NCBI GenBank assembly: GCA_021791875.1
Contig: JAJYVU010000029.1
Span: 1 to 40,915 of the forward strand
Origin: Acidobacteriota bacterium
Lineage (GTDB): Bacteria; Acidobacteriota; Terriglobia; Terriglobales; Acidobacteriaceae
Direction: 5' to 3'
DNA length: 40,915 nt
This document shows, piece after piece, positions 1 through 7,651 of the stretch. The translations under genes and the position numbers were made by a program. Under the pieces are notes generated by a model. The model made no database searches, had not been told where the DNA came from, and was given only the letters and a program-made list of their open reading frames with translations. The stretch's first letter is position 1. Every line of letters starts with the position of its first letter.

Positions 1-1778
1 TGACCTCACAGGGAGTGTCTGCCTTTGACGGCAACCGGTGGATCGAAAGCACCGGAGCAACTGCCAGCTTTGCATCACTGAGCCGCAGGATTCGCGCTTC
101 CTACTACAGGCAGTTGAAAGGCGCCCCTGCATTAAAGACAACAGATTCTTTGACGGGATTCAATCCCGGAAAGTGCTGGGTCAGCAGCCTGTGCTTTCAG
201 CCGAAGCGCGGCCTGGCGGTCCTCGAGAGTCTTCTCAAGCCCTATCTCGTAAGTGGAAGAATTCACTTGTGGGTACATACCGTCCCTGTCCGCGTTTCGC
301 GAAAAGGACGCACCATTGCGAGCGTACTGGCGTATGACTTTGGCCGCCGTCGATGGCTCCGGCTGAATGGGAAATACTTTGTCGACGCCAGCGCGCTCGG
401 AGACCTCATTGCGATCAGTGGACTGCCCTATCGCACCGGTGCAGAATCCAGAAGTGAAACCGGCGAACCCGATGCCCCAAAGCAGGCAGACCCGGCGGCG
501 GTGCAGAGTTTCAATTATCCGTTCCTGATGCTGTTACACAAGAGGCCCGCCGCCGGCGTGAGGAAGCATCCGCCGACAGGTTACGAGAAATTCAAAGCGA
601 AGTATTCGATGACCATCCTCAATGGTCATGGCGGAACCCTCACCTACAAGATGTTCGAGAAAGCGCCGGGAACTCCGGGATCGTTTTGGGATTACCGGCG
701 GCTAGTGGACGCTGCGCAGTTCAAGCCCGGAGATTTTGCCGGCGACATCAGTGCGATGAATTGGAACAGCAACGATTACTGCGATGCGCACCTATTGTCT
801 GGAAATCCCCTGGAGGAGGCCGAGGCATTGCAGCAGGCAAAGCAGGTCTCCCTCGGTTTTGCCTGGTGGCTGCGTCATGAAATTCCGCGCGATGATGGGA
901 GGGGACGCGGATATCCCGAGGTTCAGCTGCTTCGTCAAGGCATGGGAAGCGCAGATGGTCTCTCTCAGCAACCCTATATTCGCGAATCGCGGCGCATTAT
1001 CCCACTCCGGACCATTGTGGAGCAGAGCATTGCCGTCAAATTTCAACCAGGGGCGCGGGCGGAACTTTATCCTGACACGGTGGGCATCGGACAATACCCG
1101 ATTGATGTACATACCTGCACAGGAAAAGACTTCACATCGCAAACAAAGCCGTACGAGATTCCGCTCGGTGCGCTTATCGACCGCAATGCAGATAACCTGC
1201 TGGCTGCTTCCACCGACATTGGAACCACCCACATCACGAACGGCGCCTATCGCCTGCATCCCACCTTGTGGTCTATTGGAGAAGCTGTGGGTGCCACGGT
1301 TGCCTGGGCTCTGCAACACAAGACGACCCCGGCTGCCATCGACAGAAGCAGGAAAGCGCTCTTGGGATTGCAGCGCATGCTCGTCATGCAGGGACACCCG
1401 ATCTTCTGGTTTGATGACGTTGCTCCCGGTTCGCCACTCTTCGCTGCTGCGCAAATCGCGGCTGTGCGGGGATGGCTTCCGGTTGACGGCAAATCCTTGC
1501 ACTTCGATGCAAATGCACCCATGTCGGGGACGCAGGTACTGCAGGCACTCCGGAAGAGCGGCCTTGCGAGGCACATAAGTGCCGTGGTGCTTCGACGCAT
1601 CGCCACGGATCCTTCCTGGAAAAATCTGCCCGGTATGCACGAGGCCGGTATTCAGCCGAAGGGCCCCATCAAGCGCGGAGATTATGCCCGCTGGCTTTAC
1701 CGGAAGGTATTCTCTTGCAAAGGCAAATTCCCGTCCACGGCGGCAACAGCAGCTGAAGCGCAAGCCGGAGCGCCATGA
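1..1778 (+). CDS. FAD-dependent oxidoreductase, 3' part (5' end outside window)
   Basis: The frame is open from the first base, so the visible GTG at 15 is probably internal. The N-terminal Rossmann GxGxxG motif expected of this family is missing because it lies upstream of the window. The C-terminal flavin-binding signature is clear at about 1193-1260 (NLLAASTDIGTTHITNGAYR, then LHPTLWSIGEAVG), which is typical of the large FAD_oxidored (Pfam PF12831-like) proteins. After it, about 1431-1600 reads like a degenerate S-layer-homology repeat (a hydrophobic helix, GWLPVDG, then HFDANAPMSGTQ), seen at the tail of some members. The substrate is unknown; relatives are often secreted and sit in sugar or polyol loci. 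The family assignment is good and the SLH call is weaker. The gene is followed by a decayed intergenic stretch, so it is probably the last gene of its transcript. Confidence 0.8.
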   Translation, partial: TSQGVSAFDGNRWIESTGATASFASLSRRIRASYYRQLKGAPALKTTDSLTGFNPGKCWVSSLCFQPKRGLAVLESLLKPYLVSGRIHLWVHTVPVRVSRKGRTIASVLAYDFGRRRWLRLNGKYFVDASALGDLIAISGLPYRTGAESRSETGEPDAPKQADPAAVQSFNYPFLMLLHKRPAAGVRKHPPTGYEKFKAKYSMTILNGHGGTLTYKMFEKAPGTPGSFWDYRRLVDAAQFKPGDFAGDISAMNWNSNDYCDAHLLSGNPLEEAEALQQAKQVSLGFAWWLRHEIPRDDGRGRGYPEVQLLRQGMGSADGLSQQPYIRESRRIIPLRTIVEQSIAVKFQPGARAELYPDTVGIGQYPIDVHTCTGKDFTSQTKPYEIPLGALIDRNADNLLAASTDIGTTHITNGAYRLHPTLWSIGEAVGATVAWALQHKTTPAAIDRSRKALLGLQRMLVMQGHPIFWFDDVAPGSPLFAAAQIAAVRGWLPVDGKSLHFDANAPMSGTQVLQALRKSGLARHISAVVLRRIATDPSWKNLPGMHEAGIQPKGPIKRGDYARWLYRKVFSCKGKFPSTAATAAEAQAGAP

Positions 1779-2103
1779 CGATGCCCAGTGCGGATGGATG
1801 ATGGTGCGTCAGCAGCATGCGCACGAGCCAGCCTTGGGCCACGCGCTGCATCCCTATGCCGACCTTCGAGACGAGCGCAGCCAGTTTTCGGCAGCTCCAA
1901 TGCGTGGAAGCTTCCTTCGGCGTTCTGCGGGTGGCCGAGAGAGTTCTCGATGCTTGCCGCTGTTCAAATGTGAGCTCGCCCCAAAAGAGTGTGCCCAAAG
2001 TGTGCCTGGATTGTGCCCAGAAATGTCGGTTCTGTCGGTTTGAGCAGTTCTGGCGATTCCGGCGATTCGTGAATCTATAAGTTACGTATTATCAATACGG
2101 TAT

Positions 2104-2127
2104 GAGGTTCGCCCGCCTCCGGCACCA
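2104..2127 (+). other. tRNA-Leu-like 3' end fragment (possible relic attachment site)
   Basis: The bases GAGGTTCG-CCCGC-CTCCGGC-ACCA match the layout of a T-arm, acceptor 3' strand and CCA end of a tRNA whose 5' end would be GCCGGAG, as in many tRNA-Leu genes. About three bases of the T-loop are missing (GGTTCG runs straight into CCCGC). No D-arm or anticodon arm lies upstream, so this is not a working tRNA. Such 3' ends are often left behind as att sites by integrating elements. That reading is inference; chance resemblance is possible. Confidence 0.35.
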
Positions 2128-2170
2128 AAATAAATCCAGCAGAATCTATTGCTTAGAGCTCGTACAGTGT

Positions 2171-2515
2171 TTAGGGGCGAAAGTGTACCCAAACTGCCGC
2201 AGGCGGCGGATGCTCATCCTCATCCCGGTGCATTTCATGAAAATCTTCTGGGATGCCGCGCGCGAGAAGCTGCACTCCCTTTTCGACCAAGAAGTTCAGA
2301 ACATGATCGCGGCAGCACTGCTCGCACAACCAGAAGCAAACTGTTGCGTGTGACGGATGTCTTTCGCAAATAGTCCCAGGTACGTCTTTGCAAGGAGCGC
2401 CTGGGGACCTTACTTCGAAGGCAAATCGCCGTCCACTGCTGGAATACCTGAAAGCTTTACACGGTGTCTTTGTTCTGCGCGGGGAGGGGGTGACTGTGAT
2501 AAGAGGTTTTTGCCC
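2171..2515 (-). pseudogene. start-less Cys/His-rich reading frame, probable gene remnant
   Basis: Reading the minus strand from an in-frame TGA at 2518-2516 to a TAA at 2173-2171 gives about 114 uninterrupted codons with no ATG, GTG or plausibly placed TTG start. The translation looks protein-like: a GRRFAFEV segment, CERHPSHATVCFW, a CEQCC cluster, then an amphipathic stretch (RDHVLNFLVEKGVQLLARG) and an acidic/His tail (HEMHRDEDEH). The Cys/His spacing suggests a small zinc-binding fold. I do not recognise a named family. The missing start and the tRNA-like fragment nearby suggest a truncated gene left by a past rearrangement. A chance open frame cannot be excluded. Confidence 0.4.
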
Positions 2516-2711
2516 TCAGATCTGCGGCGATTGTGAGGGCGGGAGATATCAGCCATCAGCCGTTACATCCGGGTTGAGGATGGACAGCATGTATACGATT
2601 ACAGGGAGACGATATAGAGTGCTTATTGGGGGAAGTTCTAAAAGCGCAATGTCGATCGGACGCGGCGGCGGGATCCAGGCCGGATAAGAGGTGTTTCACA
2701 AGGGAGACAGG

Positions 2712-4355
2712 ATGAGGAATGACGACAAGAGCGGGAAGGAGGTTGCGTCGGTGCAGTTTTTGCATGAGAAGACGAGGCAGAATTCCTTTCGAAACCATGT
2801 CGGTCCGGGTAAGCCGCCGAATATTTTTCTGATCACAATCGACATGATCAGTCCCGACTTCTATCACCCGTCTCGTCCGTTTTCGAGGGAGATGAACCTG
2901 CCGGCATTGAGAGAATTGGTGGGTGACGGCGTAAGTTTTCAAAATGCGTTTGCTCCCGTTCCCTTATGCGGACCGTCACGGGCGGCTTGTTTGACTGGGA
3001 GGTATACGTACGTTCTGGGAAATGGAGAACATTCTCCTGTTGGTCTGGAGACTCAGCTTCGTGCGGACGATGTTATTTTTCCGGAGTACCTGAAGAAAGC
3101 CGGCTATGTTACCAAACACTGTGGCAAGTGCCATGTGGGAACCAGCAAGTTTATGGATGCCTTTGGGGAGAACGATAATGCGTGGGACCAATGGTATCCG
3201 CCGATTTATCAGGACGAGGCATATCTGAGCTACCAGCGACGGCTGGGCGTGAAGCCACAGAAGTATTCCAGAGAAATAGTGCTGCTGCAGCAGGACCGTG
3301 TTACGCCGGGCAACTCGATAGGCGGCTGGATCGTGCAGGGAGATGGCAAGCCCTTCCCGGAGGAGGCGCAGTACAGTCATTTCCTGGTGCAGCGGGCCAT
3401 CGAAAAACTTGAATGCGCCATGGCCGGTCCTTCCACAGCCGGGCAACCGATCTATCTGCAGTTGGATATCTTCGATCCTCACCAGCCGTTCAGTGTCCCC
3501 GATGGATATGCGGAGCGCGAGAAGGAACTGCGAGCGGTCATGACCTTGCCTGAGACTTATAAAAAAGTTCAAGCTCGCGACTGGGCGTCATTTGCGAATC
3601 AGCCCGAAATTTATGACCTTTATCGGCGGTATTGGGGGCTTTACAACCCGCAGTCGATGATGGATTACCGGGTGGCGCATGCGTTGCAGATGGAAGTGGT
3701 CGATCGCGCGATCGGGAAGCTGATCCAGGCTTTGAAGGAGAAAGATCTTTATGACGACTCGGTGATTATCCTGATGGGCGATCATGGAGAAATGAACGGG
3801 CGATGGGGCCTGGTGGATAAAGGTGTGTATCTCTATCCTGACGTATTGCGCACGCCGCTGGTCGTGAAGATGCCATCGTCAGTGGGCATCCAGCCACATG
3901 CGGTAGATGCGCCGGTGTCGTTGCTCGACGTGGCTCCAACCCTTCTTTCTGTGGCGGGTGTGGAACCGGATGCGTGGCTGGATGGTCAATCGTTGATTCC
4001 ATATATGCAGCCAGACGCAACCCCTGCCGATCGCAACATGATCTTTTCCTGTGGCTGGCATGTGGGTGTGAACTTCGCGTGTGGAATTCAGCAATGGGAT
4101 GGAAAAGGCAATCACCACCTTTACGCATACAACACCTCGTCGCGGATTGATGAGTTATACGACTTGAACGCCGTGGAAGCAGAAAATCTAGCGCAGGAAC
4201 CGCAACACGCAAAGCTGAGAACGGAGATGATTGATCGCCTGGGTGCGTTGCTGCAATCGGATTCGCGCTGGGGCGGGTACTGGGGTTCTTATCGCCTCCA
4301 CAATTTTTTTGAATTGCCCAAGCGCCCGGGCAGCATGCAGATGAACGAGCCGTAA
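2712..4355 (+). CDS. Sulfatase family hydrolase (formylglycine-dependent type)
   Basis: This is a 547-residue member of the alkaline-phosphatase-like sulfatases, which hydrolyse sulfate or phosphonate esters. The start is ATG 2712, preceded by AAGGGAG at good spacing; a GTG at 2691 is in frame but lacks a site. The signature CGPSRAACLTGRY gives Cys86 in C-x-P-S-R, the residue normally oxidised to formylglycine, with Arg90 stabilising it. The N-terminal metal site is ITIDMIS (Asp44), followed by a GKCHVG box in place of the usual GKWHLG. The second metal site is MGDHGEMNG near residue 355. The C-terminal half has the usual LLDVAPTLL segment. No signal peptide is visible, so it appears cytoplasmic. 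No formylglycine-generating enzyme or anSME lies nearby in the window. The substrate cannot be told from sequence. Confidence 0.92.
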   Translation: MRNDDKSGKEVASVQFLHEKTRQNSFRNHVGPGKPPNIFLITIDMISPDFYHPSRPFSREMNLPALRELVGDGVSFQNAFAPVPLCGPSRAACLTGRYTYVLGNGEHSPVGLETQLRADDVIFPEYLKKAGYVTKHCGKCHVGTSKFMDAFGENDNAWDQWYPPIYQDEAYLSYQRRLGVKPQKYSREIVLLQQDRVTPGNSIGGWIVQGDGKPFPEEAQYSHFLVQRAIEKLECAMAGPSTAGQPIYLQLDIFDPHQPFSVPDGYAEREKELRAVMTLPETYKKVQARDWASFANQPEIYDLYRRYWGLYNPQSMMDYRVAHALQMEVVDRAIGKLIQALKEKDLYDDSVIILMGDHGEMNGRWGLVDKGVYLYPDVLRTPLVVKMPSSVGIQPHAVDAPVSLLDVAPTLLSVAGVEPDAWLDGQSLIPYMQPDATPADRNMIFSCGWHVGVNFACGIQQWDGKGNHHLYAYNTSSRIDELYDLNAVEAENLAQEPQHAKLRTEMIDRLGALLQSDSRWGGYWGSYRLHNFFELPKRPGSMQMNEP

Positions 4356-4663
4356 GCTCGCCGAGGTCAGGCCACCGCTTCGCAGCATGAGTACAGGCAG
4401 TCGGCCCCAGTGTGGGCCTTCGCAATCTGCGAAAGCACGGACGAGGATTATGAATGGGAACAGAAGCTGCCATTGCGATAGGGTTAGTTCTTTATGCCGT
4501 CGTGATGCTGACCTTTTTCAGTGATTGTGACCAGGAGGATCGCAAGGGCCACAGATTATCCGACGGGTGGTCTTTGGACTCGAACCAGCGCGGCAGAGGG
4601 TATTTACCTGTGGCGTGCGGCTCATGCACAATGAAATTTGTCCGCGCATAATTGTTTGAATTG
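4356..4663. other. 308-bp intergenic region between sulfatase and efflux operon
   Basis: Two small back-to-back hairpins follow the sulfatase stop: GGCCC/GGGCC at 4403-4418 and TTCGC/GCGAA at 4419-4433. Neither has a T-run, so they are weak terminator candidates. A 65-codon reading frame (4454-4651) is listed separately at low confidence. The promoter of the efflux operon should lie here, but I see no convincing -35/-10 pair. Confidence 0.4.
4454..4651 (+). CDS. Possible small membrane protein (65 aa)
   Basis: The ATG at 4454 is preceded by GAGGA at about six bases, an acceptable ribosome-binding site. Residues 5-22 (AAIAIGLVLYAVVMLTFF) would form one transmembrane helix. The remaining 40 residues are polar and have no recognisable motif. 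It ends just before the TolC-type gene. It may be chance coding; no family is recognised. Confidence 0.2.
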   Translation: MGTEAAIAIGLVLYAVVMLTFFSDCDQEDRKGHRLSDGWSLDSNQRGRGYLPVACGSCTMKFVRA

Positions 4664-6106
4664 ATGAAGGGCTCTCTCCTACTTCTGGCGTCAGTTGTCC
4701 TGTTCTTGTGTGGAGCGCCGAGTTGCATCGCGCAAAAGGCGCCAACCGCACCGGACAGTCTTTGGCAGGCTCCTGCAAAAGCAAAACTCAGTCGGGAGCT
4801 TCCGGCACCGCCGCTGGATACCTATTCTGTATCTTCGGCGAAGGTGTACACGCTGGCCGATCTGATCGACCTGGCGGAGCGGCATAACCCTGAAACGCGG
4901 TATGCGTGGCAGCAGGCCAAGGCGCGGGCGGCGCAGCTTGGAATAGCACGCTCGGAGTGGTATCCGACGATTGCAGCGCTGGCGGTTGCGAATACGGCGC
5001 GAGTGCGGGTGCTGCTGAACTCCACGTTCTACCGGCAGACCTACGGTAATTTTTCGCCGGAGCTGCACGCGGAATACCTGGTGTTTGATTTTGGCGGGCG
5101 CACTGGAACCATTGATGCGGCCAAGTGGAATCTGCTGGCGGCAGACCTCAGCTTTAATGACACGCATCGGCGCATCATCTTTCGAGTGATGTCTGCGTAC
5201 TATCGGCTGCTGAATGCTCAAGGGTTACGGCAGGCGGCGGAAGTGAGCCTGCGCAACGCGGAGGCGGTGGAGGCCGATGCGCAGGACCGCCTGAAACATG
5301 GGCTGGCGACAAAGCCGGATGTGCTGGAGGCGCAGGCTTCGACGGCGCAGGCCGAATACGATTTGCAGGATGCCATCGGAGCAGAGGAGATTGCTCACGG
5401 CGATCTGGCCGCGGTGCTGGATTTGCCTGCCGACACGGAGTTTCAGGTGCAGAAGGTGAGCGCGCTGGAGATGCCAACGCAACTCGCTGACTCCGTACGC
5501 GAAGAAACGCAGAGAGCGCTGGAACAACGGCCCGATCTGAAGGCTCTACTGGCCAAGGTGAAAGCCGCGAATGCGACGATCCGGCATCAGCGGTCCGCGT
5601 ACTTTCCGACGCTGAGCCTGAACGGCGAGGGGGGAGAGACGCGGCAATATGGGCAGCAGGATCTGCTGCCGCCCGGGTATGCGGGCGGCGAGACATGGGA
5701 TGCAAGCCTGGAGCTGAAATGGACTCTGTTTGAGGGCGGCCGCCGCCGGAATGAAGTGGCGCAGGCGCTGGCACAGAGGGCTGCTGCTCAGGCGCAGATT
5801 GGTACGTTGCGCGACCAGATTGCCAATGAGGTGTGGGCCGCGCATACGGATGTGGAAACGGCGCTGCGGCAGCGGCAGGCAGCGTTGGCCCTGGTGACTT
5901 CGGCGGAGCAATCGTATGATGCGGCACGGGAGTCGTATAACTACGGAGTGCGCAACATCCTAGATGTGATTGCCGCCCAGAAGGCGCTGGCACGGGCGCG
6001 CGCGGAGGACGTAACGGCAAGGACTCAGCTTCTGCTGCAGACGGCGAAGCTGGCCTTCCAGACAGGCGACCTTATCGCTTCGCAACCAGCGAAGGCAGGA
6101 CACTGA
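4664..6106 (+). CDS. TolC-family outer membrane efflux channel (MdtP-like position)
   Basis: This is a 480-residue outer membrane factor that would form the trimeric exit duct of a tripartite pump. ATG 4664 gives a clean signal peptide (MKGSLLLLASVVLFLCGAPSCIAQ); a TTG at 4652 is the only longer option. The two-repeat OEP architecture is visible. Each half has a long amphipathic, Ala/Gln/Arg-rich helical pair: about residues 55-200 leading into a DFGGRTG beta segment, then about 270-470 with LKWTLFEGGRRRNEV. The final helices (YDAARESYNYGVRNILDVI) are typical. It begins a four-gene operon and abuts the next gene. The partners (YtcA, HlyD and FUSC types) point to export of small aromatic or organic compounds, by analogy with E. 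coli mdtNOP. Confidence 0.92.
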   Translation: MKGSLLLLASVVLFLCGAPSCIAQKAPTAPDSLWQAPAKAKLSRELPAPPLDTYSVSSAKVYTLADLIDLAERHNPETRYAWQQAKARAAQLGIARSEWYPTIAALAVANTARVRVLLNSTFYRQTYGNFSPELHAEYLVFDFGGRTGTIDAAKWNLLAADLSFNDTHRRIIFRVMSAYYRLLNAQGLRQAAEVSLRNAEAVEADAQDRLKHGLATKPDVLEAQASTAQAEYDLQDAIGAEEIAHGDLAAVLDLPADTEFQVQKVSALEMPTQLADSVREETQRALEQRPDLKALLAKVKAANATIRHQRSAYFPTLSLNGEGGETRQYGQQDLLPPGYAGGETWDASLELKWTLFEGGRRRNEVAQALAQRAAAQAQIGTLRDQIANEVWAAHTDVETALRQRQAALALVTSAEQSYDAARESYNYGVRNILDVIAAQKALARARAEDVTARTQLLLQTAKLAFQTGDLIASQPAKAGH

Positions 6107-6127
6107 ATGCAGAGGAGGCGACATCTT

Positions 6128-6406
6128 GTGATCATTGCCGCGAGGCGCGCTTTCGCTGGAGCGGTGGCGATGACCGCCCTGCTGACGATGACCGGATGCA
6201 GCCACGCCCCCGACTTCAATATTCTTGGTTCGTATTTTCCTGCCTGGCTCCTATGCATTGCGGTGGGCATTGTGCTGACATCGCTTGTTTACTGGGGGCT
6301 GCAACGAGCGCATCTGGAGCGGGAGGTGCAGCCGTCGATTTTGGTTTATCCCTGCATGGCGGCGCTGCTGGCATTCACGCTGTGGTTGCTATTGTTCAGC
6401 CGGTGA
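6128..6406 (+). CDS. ytcA: YtcA-like small membrane lipoprotein
   Basis: This small protein has a lipoprotein signal (LLTMTGC), then SHAPDFNILGSYFPAWLLCI and two transmembrane helices, the pattern of E. coli YtcA (a Cys lipobox, then GAYYPSWFFC and two helices). Start choice: an ATG at 6107 immediately follows the tolC stop, but a perfect AGGAGG at 6112-6117 lies inside that extension and sits nine bases before GTG 6128. GTG 6128 is therefore preferred and gives 92 residues. The gene lies between the channel and the adaptor, and in E. coli ytcA likewise precedes mdtN. Its role in the pump is unknown. This placement supports the operon assignment more than any residue-level evidence does. Confidence 0.8.
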   Translation: MIIAARRAFAGAVAMTALLTMTGCSHAPDFNILGSYFPAWLLCIAVGIVLTSLVYWGLQRAHLEREVQPSILVYPCMAALLAFTLWLLLFSR

Positions 6407-6415
6407 AAGGACTTC

Positions 6416-7648
6416 ATGCTGTCTGATTTGTCTCCGAGAGCGCGACGCGCGGTTGGACGCAGCATCAGTGTGGCTGCAATTGTTGGGGCGCTGATTACGG
6501 GCTTGCTGGTGGTGAGGCAAGTGATCGACAATCCGCGCACGGATGACGCCGAGGTATTCGCCAACTTTATTGGGATGGCGCCGGTTGTGAACGGGCCGAT
6601 CACGCACCTGTACGTGGCGGATAACGAGTATGTGAAGCAGGGTCAATTGCTGCTGGATATCGACGAGCGGCCGTATGCGTATGCGCTGAAGCTGGCGCGG
6701 TCAGAGCAGGCGACGTTGCAAGGCAACATTGTGGATGAGGGCCGCAGGATTGCATCGCAGAGCAGCGCGGTCAATGTCGCTGAGGCCGGGGTGAAGAGCG
6801 CGGAAGCCAGCCTGGCGCATGCGATTTCTGCTGTGCAGGAGGCACGGGCCGGAGTTGCCAACGCGAAAGCGGAAGTGAGTCGCAACCGTGCTGAGTTGAA
6901 GTATGCTTCGGATAATCTGCACAGGATTGAGCCCTTGTTGGCGAAGCAGTTTGTCACCGTCGATCAGGTGGATCAGGCGCAAACGCTGGTTGCCGCACGC
7001 CAGCAAGCGCTGCACGCCGCGATTGCGCAGCGAGCGCTGGCGGAGGCGCGTCTGACGTCGTCGTTGGCGCAGCGTCAACAGGCAGAAGCAGTGCTGCAAC
7101 AGAGCCGCGCACAAGTAAAACAGGCGGCTCATGCCGTGCTGACGCTGGAGCCGCTGCTGGCGCAGCGCAGCGGGAAGGTTTCCGCCATCGAAACAGCCAA
7201 ATACTACCTGGATAACTGCCGCATCCGCGCTCCGTTTGATGGCCGTGTGACGAATCTGACCATTTCCCAAGGCGAGTATGCGCATGCGGGTCAACAGATA
7301 TTCACGCTGATCGATACGCGCACCTGGTGGGTGCTGGCCAATTTTCGCGAGACGCAGCTCAAGCATATTCGACCCGGCATGAGCGCGGATGTCTACATCA
7401 TGTCGCGTCCCGATCTCCGGTTGCACGGGGTGGTCGATAGTGTTGGGTACGGCGTCACGCCCGATGCGGACATTCTTGGGCGGCTGACCAAGGGCCTGCC
7501 GGACGTGCAGCGAACGTTGAACTGGGTGCACCTGGCATCGAGGTTCCCGGTGCGTATCCGGATTCTCGATGGCCCGACGCAAGACTTCCGGCTTGGCGAG
7601 TCCGCAGTCGTCGTTGTGCACGGCAGCTCCCGTCTGTTCAAGAGATAG
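6416..7648 (+). CDS. HlyD-family efflux adaptor (MdtN/EmrA-like membrane fusion protein)
   Basis: This 410-residue periplasmic adaptor would link the FUSC protein to the outer-membrane channel. One N-terminal transmembrane helix (about residues 15-37) anchors it. The first half of the biotinyl-lipoyl domain follows at about 40-85 (PVVNGPITHLYVADNEYVKQGQLLLDIDERPY). A long coiled-coil hairpin rich in Ala, Gln and Arg covers about 95-255. The second lipoyl half plus beta-barrel starts at CRIRAPFDGRVTNL and contains the ANFRETQLKHIRPGMSADVY stretch that is diagnostic of EmrA/MdtN/AaeA adaptors. It starts nine bases after the ytcA stop with GAAAGGA upstream, and ends three bases before the FUSC gene. 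Confidence 0.93.
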   Translation: MLSDLSPRARRAVGRSISVAAIVGALITGLLVVRQVIDNPRTDDAEVFANFIGMAPVVNGPITHLYVADNEYVKQGQLLLDIDERPYAYALKLARSEQATLQGNIVDEGRRIASQSSAVNVAEAGVKSAEASLAHAISAVQEARAGVANAKAEVSRNRAELKYASDNLHRIEPLLAKQFVTVDQVDQAQTLVAARQQALHAAIAQRALAEARLTSSLAQRQQAEAVLQQSRAQVKQAAHAVLTLEPLLAQRSGKVSAIETAKYYLDNCRIRAPFDGRVTNLTISQGEYAHAGQQIFTLIDTRTWWVLANFRETQLKHIRPGMSADVYIMSRPDLRLHGVVDSVGYGVTPDADILGRLTKGLPDVQRTLNWVHLASRFPVRIRILDGPTQDFRLGESAVVVVHGSSRLFKR

Positions 7649-7651
7649 CCC

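Larger units (their letters stand above)
1779..2711. other. 933-bp intergenic stretch with decayed sequence
   Basis: No intact gene with a ribosome-binding site was found on either strand. The region holds a tRNA 3'-end-like fragment (2104-2127) and a start-less minus-strand reading frame (2171-2515), listed separately. A short plus-strand segment near 1830-1870 reads ALGH...YADLRDE, faintly like the C-terminal LGH/Y box of tyrosine recombinases, but it is too degraded to call. Runs of near-repeated TGTGCCC at 1990-2020 and paired CGGTT/GGCGATT repeats at 2027-2067 add to the impression of debris rather than coding sequence. The last 50 bases carry the leader of the sulfatase gene. Confidence 0.5.

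Noticed and set aside
1800..1875. Segment resembling the LGH...Y box of tyrosine recombinases
   Set aside because: Only a handful of residues match and no Arg-His-Arg context or flanking integrase sequence survives, so it is not called as a feature.
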